Positions 28,169 to 35,300 of a stretch of DNA of 64,000 nt are shown here, piece after piece. The DNA comes from Acidimicrobiaceae bacterium. GTDB lineage: Bacteria; Actinomycetota; Acidimicrobiia; Acidimicrobiales; RAAP-2. The notes below the pieces were generated by a model. The model was not told where the DNA came from. It saw only the letters and a program-made list of their open reading frames with translations, and did not search any database. Position numbers and translations under genes: made by a program. Numbering within the stretch: the stretch's first letter is position 1; the number at the start of each line of letters is the position of its first letter. The DNA is taken from positions 1-64,000 of the forward strand of contig DAHUYG010000002.1 of assembly GCA_027315315.1 (NCBI GenBank). The letters are read 5' to 3'.

Positions 28169-29815
28169 CTAGCCCGGCACCGCCTCCGCCGGACGGGCGG
28201 CCGTGGGACCGAGCGCGACCGCGGCCTCCCGGGCGTGGTACGAGGACCGGGTGAGCGGCGAGGCCTCCACGTGGTCGAAGCCGAGCCCGAGGCCGATGGC
28301 GCGCAGCCGCTCGAACTCCGCCGGCTCCCACCAACGGGCCACGGGGAGGTGCGCCGTGCTCGGCCGAAGGTACTGGCCGATTGTCGCGATCCGCACGCCG
28401 ACCGAGACGAGGTCGGTCAGCGTCGAGACCACCTCGGCCTCGGTCTCGCCCAATCCCACCATGAGCCCCGACTTCACCGCGAGCCCGGCGTCAGCGGCGC
28501 GGGCCAGCACGGTCAGGCTCCGCGCGTAGCCGGCCTGGGGGCGCACCGCCCGCTGGAGGCGGGCGACCGTCTCGATGTTGTGGTTCAAGACGTCCGGCCG
28601 GACGCCGAACACGACCTCGAGCGCGCCCCGATCGCCCTTGCAGTCCGAGATGAGCGTCTCGACGGTGGTCCCGGGGCGGTGTCGGCGGATCGCCTCGACC
28701 GTCGCAGCGATGGCGCCCGCTCCGCCGTCCTCCAGGTCGTCGCGGGCCACGCAGGTCACCACCGCATGGGCCAGCCCCATGCGGGCAACGGCCTCGCCGA
28801 CCCGCTCGGGTTCGTCGGGGTCGAGAGCGAGGGGGTGACGGGTGTCCACCTTGCAAAAGCCGCAGGCCCTCGTGCAGCGCGAGCCGTTCACCATGAAGGT
28901 GGCGGTGCCGTCGGCCCAGCATTCGTAGATGTTGGGACAGCCGGCCTCCTCGCACACCGTGACCAGCGAGAGCGACGACATGGTCCGGGCGACCGAGCGG
29001 TAGTCCTCCCCCATCCTCGCCCGCACCCGGAGCCAGGGCGGCTTGCGCACCGAGACCGGCATCCCGGCCGCCGGGTCGACCCCGGCCTGTCGGAGGCGCC
29101 GGAGCGGGGCGCGCTCGGAGCCGAGCTCGACCCGGGACCCGAGTGGCCGTCGCTCCATGACGGCGGACTCCTCGCGCCCGTCCCCCCATTCGGCCACCGC
29201 CCGTTCCACGATGGCGTCGGCGACCACCCCGAGCGACACCTCGTGTCCCGAAGCGCTGAGGGAGGTGACCGGGCGGTCGGCGATCCCGCACGGCACGATC
29301 TGGGCGAACATCGACATGTCGCAGTCGACGTTGAGCGCGACCCCGTGGAGCGTCCGGCGCCGGCCGTCTTTCACCCGCGTCGCCCGGACGCCGATCGCCG
29401 CGACCTTGGCCGGCCACTCGCCGTGCGCGTCGAGCCAGATGCCCGGATAGCCGGCCAGCCTCCCAGCGCCGCCGACCCCGAGGCTGGCCAGCGCGTCGAT
29501 CACCACCTGCTCGAGCCGGCGCACGTGCTCGGGGCCCGAGGAGAGCCGGTCGGGCACCGTCACGATGGGGTAGACGACCAGCTGCCCGGGCCCGTGGTAG
29601 GTGACGTCGCCGCCGCGGTCGGTCCGGACGAGCCCGGCGCCGAGGGCGGCCGGATCGCCGAGCACGTGGGCGGGGTCGGCCCGCACCCTGAGGGTGAAGA
29701 CGTGGGGGTGCTGGAGGACGAGGAGGTAGTCGTCGCGTGCCCTTTCGGCCAGGGCTCGCTGGAGCGCGTGGGCCTCCTCGTAGCCCACGGTCCCGAGGCG
29801 CCGGACCCGCAGCAC
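28169..29815 (-). CDS. lipBA: LipB-LipA fusion: octanoyltransferase and lipoyl synthase in one frame
   Basis: 548 residues encoding the two steps of lipoate assembly. LipB, about 1-215: RGGDVTYHGPGQLVVYPI, catalytic Lys137 (AKVAAIGVR) and Cys176 (VPCGI). LipA, about 255-548: auxiliary cluster Cys288, Cys293, Cys299 (CEEAGCPNIYEC), radical-SAM cluster Cys314, Cys318, Cys321 (CTRACGFC) and the C-terminal RSSY near 523-526. No stop separates them. Inside the linker an in-frame ATG (29158) is preceded by GAGGAG nine bases upstream (29168-29173), so free LipA might also be made. GTG 29815 has AGGGA upstream, overlapping the end of the E2 gene. The operon lpd-E2-lipBA pairs lipoate synthesis with its acceptor protein. 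Confidence 0.95.
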   Translation of the reverse strand: MLRVRRLGTVGYEEAHALQRALAERARDDYLLVLQHPHVFTLRVRADPAHVLGDPAALGAGLVRTDRGGDVTYHGPGQLVVYPIVTVPDRLSSGPEHVRRLEQVVIDALASLGVGGAGRLAGYPGIWLDAHGEWPAKVAAIGVRATRVKDGRRRTLHGVALNVDCDMSMFAQIVPCGIADRPVTSLSASGHEVSLGVVADAIVERAVAEWGDGREESAVMERRPLGSRVELGSERAPLRRLRQAGVDPAAGMPVSVRKPPWLRVRARMGEDYRSVARTMSSLSLVTVCEEAGCPNIYECWADGTATFMVNGSRCTRACGFCKVDTRHPLALDPDEPERVGEAVARMGLAHAVVTCVARDDLEDGGAGAIAATVEAIRRHRPGTTVETLISDCKGDRGALEVVFGVRPDVLNHNIETVARLQRAVRPQAGYARSLTVLARAADAGLAVKSGLMVGLGETEAEVVSTLTDLVSVGVRIATIGQYLRPSTAHLPVARWWEPAEFERLRAIGLGLGFDHVEASPLTRSSYHAREAAVALGPTAARPAEAVPG

Positions 29816-29823
29816 GGAGGTCC

Positions 29824-31245
29824 CTAGAGCTCCGCGGCCCAGTCGCGCGACCCCAGGATCTCCCCAACGCGGCGGAGATACGCCGAGACATAGGCGCCGT
29901 CGACCGCGCGGTGGTCCCATGACATGCCGAGGACGCCGACCGAGTGGATGGCGATCGACTCGGTGCCGTCGGCGGTGGTCACGACCACCGGGCGCCGCTT
30001 GATCCCGTCGGTCGCCAGGATGGCCACCTGGGGCTGGTTGATGATCGGCACCGTGAAGTAGGTGCCGAAGGGCCCGTCGTTGGTGATGGAGAACGTGCCC
30101 CCGGCGATGTCGTCCGCGCTCAGCTGGCGGGTGCGGGCCCGATCGGCCAGGTCGCGGACCCGGCGGGCGATGCCGCGCAGCGTCACCTCCTCAGCCCGGT
30201 GGATGACCGGCACGATGAGGCCCTCGTAGTCGAGGTCGACCGCGATCCCGAGGTTGACCTCGCTGTGCACGACGAGCGAGTCCTCGGCGACCGACGCGTT
30301 GAGGTGCGGGTACTCGCGCAGCGCCTCTACAGCGGCGCGAGCGACGAAGGGGAGGTAGGTGAGCGAGAAGCCCTCCTCGGCCCGGAAGCGGCCCCCGTGC
30401 GAGCGCCGCACCCGCTCGACGTTCTCAAAGTCCGTCTCGGCGGCGATGAACGCGTGGGGAGAGGTCTGCTTGGACCGCACCATGTGCTCGGCCGTGCGCC
30501 GGCGCACATTGGAGAACGGCCCCACGCTGTCGCCCGCCGTCGGGACGAGGGCGCGCTGGGTGGGGGCCGGCGCCCGGGGGGCCGGTGCAGGCGGGACCGG
30601 AGCGCTCGGCGCCGCCGCAGGGAGTGTGCTCGGCGCCGTGCCGGTGCTCGACGGCCGCCCGTTAGCGTATTGGGCGTCGATGTACGAGAGCACGTCGGCC
30701 CTGTTGATCCTTCCGCCTAGCCCGGTACCGCGCACCTGGGAGGCGCTGATCCCGTTCTCGGCGAGCAGGCGGCGCACCATCGGCGAGAGCAGCATGCCGT
30801 CCTCGGCCGTCTCGTCCTGCTCGGATGGCGCCTGCGCGGCGAAGCCGGGCGGGGCGGGGGGCGCTTGGGGCGCGGGGGGCACCACCTCGGCCCGGATCGC
30901 CTGCGGTGTCGCCGCTGGAGGAGGTGGCGACGTCGACACGGCCGGTGCAGCCGGCTCCGCCGGAGCCTGGACCTCGGCCGCAGGCGCTGCCGGCTCGGCC
31001 GCCGGCGCCTGCCCGTCGCCGATCACGGCGAGCCTGGTGCCGACGTCGACGGTCTCACCCTCGGGGACGACGATCTCGGTGAGGACGCCCGCCGCTGGCG
31101 AGGGGACCTCCGTGTCCACCTTGTCGGTCGACACCTCGAAGAGCGGCTCGTCGCGTTCGACGCTGTCGCCGACGGACTTCATCCATCGCGTGATCGTGCC
31201 CTCGGTCACGGTCTCGCCGAGCTGCGGCATCATCACGTCAGCCAA
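29824..31245 (-). CDS. sucB: 2-oxoacid dehydrogenase E2, dihydrolipoamide acyltransferase (SucB-like)
   Basis: 473 residues. One lipoyl domain (1-78) with Lys42 in the DKVD motif; Ala/Pro-rich linker; E3-binding domain (about 150-190: SPMVRRLLAENGISASQVRGTG); second linker; catalytic domain from about 235 ending with DHRAVDG (His445, Asp449). Sequence resembles actinobacterial succinyl/acetyltransferase components; whether it serves 2-oxoglutarate or pyruvate dehydrogenase cannot be told, since AceE is encoded 4 kb away and no E1 alpha/beta or OdhA is seen. TTG start overlapping lpd by eight bases, with GGGGA upstream. The lipBA fusion follows nine bases after. Confidence 0.93.
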   Translation of the reverse strand: MADVMMPQLGETVTEGTITRWMKSVGDSVERDEPLFEVSTDKVDTEVPSPAAGVLTEIVVPEGETVDVGTRLAVIGDGQAPAAEPAAPAAEVQAPAEPAAPAVSTSPPPPAATPQAIRAEVVPPAPQAPPAPPGFAAQAPSEQDETAEDGMLLSPMVRRLLAENGISASQVRGTGLGGRINRADVLSYIDAQYANGRPSSTGTAPSTLPAAAPSAPVPPAPAPRAPAPTQRALVPTAGDSVGPFSNVRRRTAEHMVRSKQTSPHAFIAAETDFENVERVRRSHGGRFRAEEGFSLTYLPFVARAAVEALREYPHLNASVAEDSLVVHSEVNLGIAVDLDYEGLIVPVIHRAEEVTLRGIARRVRDLADRARTRQLSADDIAGGTFSITNDGPFGTYFTVPIINQPQVAILATDGIKRRPVVVTTADGTESIAIHSVGVLGMSWDHRAVDGAYVSAYLRRVGEILGSRDWAAEL

Positions 31246-32659
31246 GGTGGAGTCCCCTTCCGGTCAGTGCCAACACCGTTTCGCCGAAGGTCTCCGACAG
31301 CGACGGGTGCGGCTGGATGAACTGCGCAACCTCGCTCGGCGTCGCCTCCCAGTTCACCGCGAGGTAACCCGCACCCAGCTGTTCGGTGACCCAGGGCCCG
31401 ACCATGTGGACGCCGAGGATCCGGCCCTCGGCGCCGTCGGTGCCGCGTTCGGCCACCACCTTCACCATCCCCTCGGTGTCGCCGATGATCTGTGCCCGGC
31501 TGTTGGCCCCGAAGGGGTCCTTCTTCGTGACGACGTCGAGGCCCCTCGACTTGGCCTGCTCCTCGGTGAGCCCGGCGAACGCGACCTCCGGGTGGCAATA
31601 GATGGCCCATGGCACCCGCTCGTAGTCGACCGGCAGCGCGGGCTCACCGAGAATCCCGTGGATCGCCACGATCCCCTCGGCGAAGCCCACGTGCGCGAGC
31701 TGGGGGGTCCCGGCGACGACGTCGCCCACGGCCCACACGTCGGGCTCGTGCGTGCGCTGGAGCTCGTCGGCCACCACGAAGCCACGCTCGTCGATGACGA
31801 CGGCCGTGCCCTCCGCCACGAGATCCTGGGTCCGTGCCTGGCGCCCGACGGACACCACGACCATGTCGACCTCGATCTCGGGGCCCTCGTCGAGATGCAG
31901 GACGCCGCCGACCCCGTTCGGGCGGGGCACGAACCCCTTCACCTGCGCGCCGGTGTGCACATCGATGCTTCGCTTGCGAAACGACCGGTGCACGACCGCG
32001 GCCACCTCGGCGTCGCAGCCCGAGAGGATCCCGTCGAGCGCCTCGATGAGCGTGACGCGCGAGCCGAGATCCGAGAGGAGCGAGGCAAACTCGCAGCCGA
32101 TCGCCCCCCCACCCACGACCGCGACGGTCTCGGGGATCGACTCCAGGTCCAAGAACTCGTCCGAGGTGACGACGGTCCGGCCGTCGACCGGCAGGCCGGG
32201 GAGCGTCCTCGGGACGGACCCCGAGGCGAGCACGACGGCGTGGCCAATGATCTCGGCCCCGGCGTCGGGGCCGTCGATCACCCGGACCCGGCGGCCCGGC
32301 AGCAGGGCGCCGGTGCCCGAGAGGACCGTGACCTTGCGGCCCTTCAGCAGGCCCGAAAGACCCCTGAAGAGCCGGTCGACCACCGCGTTCTTGCGAGCCT
32401 GGCTCACCGAGAAGTCGAGGGAGGGGTCGCCCGGGGTGATCCCGAACTCCGAGGCGCCGCGGACCGTCCGGTACACCGATGCCGTCTCGAGGAACTCCTT
32501 GGCCGGGACGCACCCCCGGTGCAGGCACGTGCCGCCGACCTTGTCCCGCTCGACGATGGCGATCGAGAGGCCGGCCGAGGCGCCGTAAAGCGCCGTCGCG
32601 TAGCCACCCGGGCCGCCGCCGATGACGACCACATCGAACTCGGTCCCAGTGGTCGTCAC
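31238..32659 (-). CDS. lpdA: Dihydrolipoyl dehydrogenase (E3)
   Basis: FAD-disulfide oxidoreductase regenerating lipoamide in 2-oxoacid dehydrogenase complexes. 473 residues. FAD motif VVIGGGPGGY at 11-20; redox disulfide Cys45 and Cys50 (GGTCLHRGCVPAK); NAD motif VAVVGGGAIGCEFA; second FAD motif VWAVGDV; interface His-Glu pair in HPSLSETFGE. GTG 32659 has GGAG about nine bases upstream. First gene of lpd-E2-lipBA; the 157 bases upstream hold no gene and presumably the promoter. Confidence 0.97.
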   Translation of the reverse strand: MTTTGTEFDVVVIGGGPGGYATALYGASAGLSIAIVERDKVGGTCLHRGCVPAKEFLETASVYRTVRGASEFGITPGDPSLDFSVSQARKNAVVDRLFRGLSGLLKGRKVTVLSGTGALLPGRRVRVIDGPDAGAEIIGHAVVLASGSVPRTLPGLPVDGRTVVTSDEFLDLESIPETVAVVGGGAIGCEFASLLSDLGSRVTLIEALDGILSGCDAEVAAVVHRSFRKRSIDVHTGAQVKGFVPRPNGVGGVLHLDEGPEIEVDMVVVSVGRQARTQDLVAEGTAVVIDERGFVVADELQRTHEPDVWAVGDVVAGTPQLAHVGFAEGIVAIHGILGEPALPVDYERVPWAIYCHPEVAFAGLTEEQAKSRGLDVVTKKDPFGANSRAQIIGDTEGMVKVVAERGTDGAEGRILGVHMVGPWVTEQLGAGYLAVNWEATPSEVAQFIQPHPSLSETFGETVLALTGRGLHLG

Positions 32660-32816
32660 CTCGTCAGCTCCTTCGTCGGGCCTTTGTACCCTGCCCCTCC
32701 CCTGGCGGGCCCGCCGGTCCCCGAACCACGCGCCCAAAACCCTCTGCATAACCCTGGCCGGGCTGTTCGCATTCCACCTTACCGGCGCGCCGACCAGCCC
32801 GTTCTGCCTGGCGCCC

Positions 32817-33824
32817 CTACGCGCGCAGGCCGTGGGCGATGCCCTGGACGCGTTCGGCGAACCGGCCGGCCACGCCCTTGGCAAGGGACCCCACGGCGTG
32901 TGCCCCCCGGATCGGTCGATAGGCGTCGGATGCTGCGGTGAGCTCCTCGTCCTCGGAAGCGGTCAGCTCGAGATCGGCCGCCTCGGCGTTGGACTCGGCC
33001 TGGGCCACCGAGGAGGCGCCCGGGATGACGACGACGTTGGGCCGCCGCAGGAGCCACGCGAGGGACACCTGGGACGGGCTGGCGTCGTGGGCATCGGCGA
33101 CCCGGCGGAGCACGCCGAGAAGCGGTTCGATGCGTCCGAGATTCTCGGGCAGGAAGTCGGCGGTGGCGGCCCGCATGCCCTTGGGGACGTTGTCGACCCC
33201 ATAGCGCGCCGAGAGCAGACCCTGCTGGAGGGGGCTGTAGGCGATCACCAGGCGCCCCTCGTGCTCGGCCCAGGGGAGCACCTCGCGCTCGATCCGGCGG
33301 TCGATCAGGTTGTAGCGCACCTGGTTGGAGAGCACCGGCCCACCGAGCAGCTCCTCGGCCTGCCGCCAGCGGCCGAGCGGAAAGTTCGAGACCCCAACGT
33401 GCCCGACAACCCCGTCGCGCTGCAGTCGCCCGAGCGCGCGCATCGTCGGGGCGAGGGGGACCACCGGATTCGGCCAGTGCACCTGGTAGAGGTCGATCCT
33501 GTCGACCCCGAGGCGGCCCGCGCTGAGGCGGGCCCGCCGGCTGACCACGGGGTCGACCGGGAGGACCGGGAAAAGCTTCGTGGCAATGAACGCCTCGTCG
33601 CGGTGGCCCCCGAGCGCCTCGCCGAGGATCCGCTCGGAGCGACCGAATCCGTAGATCTCAGCCGTGTCGAACAGGTTGATCCCGAGCTCGAGCGAACGCC
33701 GCACGACCTCGGGGGCGATGCCGGTCGCGTAGGAGGCCCCGTAGCCCCATTCCCGGGACCCGAACTGCCACGTGCCGAGGCCGACCGCCGAGAGCCTGAC
33801 GCCGCCGACCTCGCGGAATCTCAT
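32817..33824 (-). CDS. Aldo/keto reductase
   Basis: 335-residue NADPH-dependent oxidoreductase of the AKR superfamily (YhdN/IolS-like). Catalytic tetrad: Asp and Tyr in FDTAEIYGFGRSE, Lys in IATKLF, His in YQVHWPNP. C-terminal cofactor motif VVVIPGASSVAQAESNAEA. ATG 33824 with GGAG nine bases upstream; an open extension to 33878 lacks family similarity. Physiological substrate unknown. Next to the SDR gene, 25 bases apart on the same strand. Confidence 0.93.
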   Translation of the reverse strand: MRFREVGGVRLSAVGLGTWQFGSREWGYGASYATGIAPEVVRRSLELGINLFDTAEIYGFGRSERILGEALGGHRDEAFIATKLFPVLPVDPVVSRRARLSAGRLGVDRIDLYQVHWPNPVVPLAPTMRALGRLQRDGVVGHVGVSNFPLGRWRQAEELLGGPVLSNQVRYNLIDRRIEREVLPWAEHEGRLVIAYSPLQQGLLSARYGVDNVPKGMRAATADFLPENLGRIEPLLGVLRRVADAHDASPSQVSLAWLLRRPNVVVIPGASSVAQAESNAEAADLELTASEDEELTAASDAYRPIRGAHAVGSLAKGVAGRFAERVQGIAHGLRA

Positions 33825-33849
33825 GGACGTCCGCTCCGTCTCGAGATGG

Positions 33850-34611
33850 TCACCGTGGTGGCATCCGGATGCCCCCATCGAGCCGGAGGACCTCGCCGTT
33901 CAGGTAGCGGTTCTGCGCGATCGAGACGACCAGCTGGCCGTACTGGGAGGGCAAGCCGAGGACCTTGGGGAAGAGCACCGACTCGCCGAGGGCCCTGCGC
34001 TGGTCCTCGGGCAGGGTGGCGAGCAGCGGGGTGTCGAAGAGCCCCGGGGCGATCGTCACCACGCGGATGCCCACGACCGAAAGGTCGCGCGCCGCCGGGA
34101 GGGTCATCGCGACGACGGCACCCTTCGACGCTGAGTACGCGAGCTGACCGATCTGTCCGTCGAACGCGGCGACCGACGCCGTGTTCACGACGACGCCGCG
34201 CTCACCGTCCTCGCCGGGTGCGACCTTGGCCATCGCCGCGGCGGCCCGCGTCATGACGTTAAAGGTGCCGATCACATTCAGGCGGAGGATGAACTCGAAG
34301 CCCTGCGCGCTATGGGGCTCGCCGCTGCGGTTGATCACGCGCTCGGCCCAACCCGTGCCAGCGCAGTTCACCGCGATCCGAAGCTCGTCCCCCTCGGCAG
34401 CGAGGTCGACGGCGCGCTGACAGTCGTCGGGATTGGTGACGTCGCCACCGATGTACTCGCCACCGATCTCGGCAGCGACCTGCTTGGCGCCGTCCTCGTT
34501 GCGGTCGAAGACGACGACCCGGGCTCCCTTCTCGGCGAGCGCCCGGCAGGTGGCCGCACCGAGCCCCGATGCGCCGCCGGTGACGATGGCAGAACTGTTG
34601 GAGATTTCCAT
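33850..34611 (-). CDS. Short-chain dehydrogenase, HSD17B10-like (3-hydroxyacyl-CoA dehydrogenase type 2 group)
   Basis: 253 residues. Cofactor motif TGGASGLG, NAG-equivalent NCAGTG, catalytic Ser in NTASVAAFDG and YxxxK in YSASK. The pattern GFEFILRLNVIGTFNVMTRAAAAM and FDTPLLATLPEDQRRALGESVLFPKRLG-like region (here LFPKVLGLPSQYG) is typical of the 3-hydroxyacyl-CoA dehydrogenase type 2 subgroup acting in fatty acyl or branched-chain oxidation. ATG 34611 has TACCAT six bases upstream, so probably leaderless. The aldo/keto reductase gene follows. Confidence 0.94.
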   Translation of the reverse strand: MEISNSSAIVTGGASGLGAATCRALAEKGARVVVFDRNEDGAKQVAAEIGGEYIGGDVTNPDDCQRAVDLAAEGDELRIAVNCAGTGWAERVINRSGEPHSAQGFEFILRLNVIGTFNVMTRAAAAMAKVAPGEDGERGVVVNTASVAAFDGQIGQLAYSASKGAVVAMTLPAARDLSVVGIRVVTIAPGLFDTPLLATLPEDQRRALGESVLFPKVLGLPSQYGQLVVSIAQNRYLNGEVLRLDGGIRMPPR

Positions 34612-34617
34612 GCTGCG

Positions 34618-34623
34618 ATGGTA
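34618..34623 (-). promoter_or_regulatory. -10 box TACCAT, leaderless SDR gene
   Basis: Minus-strand TACCAT six bases before ATG 34611; no Shine-Dalgarno. Confidence 0.45.
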
Positions 34624-34657
34624 CGGCGGGGAGGCTTCGGACCACCACCCGGGACGA

Positions 34658-35107
34658 CTACCGGGCGCGGGCCTCCGTGGCGGCGGCGACGGCCAGCTCG
34701 TCGACAAAGTCGTTCCATCGGTCGCCGCTGTGCCCCTTCACCCACTTGAAAACGATCTCGCGGTCGGGGCGCAGTGCAAGGTCCATCAAGGGCTCCCAAA
34801 GGTCACGGTTCGCCACCGGCTTGCCCGCAGCGTTTCGCCAACCACGGCGGAGCCAACCCTCCCACCAGCGGTCCTGGAAGCACTTGACGACGTAGGTCGA
34901 GTCGCTCATGACGATGATCGGTCCGGGACCGCCTAGGGAGCCGAGCGCCCGCAGCGCCGCGGTGATCTCCATGCGCTGGTTGGTGGTGCGAGGATCGCTC
35001 CCCGAGGCGTACTCGCCGTCGGGAACGGCCCAGGCCCAGCCGCCGGGCCCCGGATTCCCAAGACAAGAGCCATCCGTGTAGACGACGGTTGATGGGGCCT
35101 CGGACAC
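34658..35107 (-). CDS. rnhA: Ribonuclease HI
   Basis: Cleaves RNA in RNA-DNA hybrids. 149 residues, typical length. Catalytic carboxylates: Asp in YTDGSC, Glu in QRMEITAAL, Asp in VMSDSTYV and Asp in the C-terminal RWNDFVDELA; the VKGHSGDRWND basic-handle/His loop is present. GTG 35107 matches the family N-terminus (VVYTDGSCLGNPGPGGWAW). The frame continues open upstream without homology. Divergent from aceE across 193 bases. Confidence 0.96.
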   Translation of the reverse strand: MSEAPSTVVYTDGSCLGNPGPGGWAWAVPDGEYASGSDPRTTNQRMEITAALRALGSLGGPGPIIVMSDSTYVVKCFQDRWWEGWLRRGWRNAAGKPVANRDLWEPLMDLALRPDREIVFKWVKGHSGDRWNDFVDELAVAAATEARAR

Positions 35108-35300
35108 CTCGACATGTGTACTACCCGCCGGTCCGCCAGCTGGACACCCGGGACACCTCCCGGATCGCCGGGCCGGCCAATCGATCCCCCCCGGGCGCTC
35201 GCTCCGAGCGCGCCCCCGGTCAGGTCGGGGTGCGACGCCGCCCCCACCAGCGATTCGGGCCGGTGATCGGAGCGTTGCCCCGAGGTGCGAACATGGAAGC

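Noticed and set aside
32660-32816. Specific promoter for lpd
   Set aside because: Several AT-rich hexamers (TAAGGT, TACAAA, TTATGC) occur, but none has decisive spacing; left unassigned.
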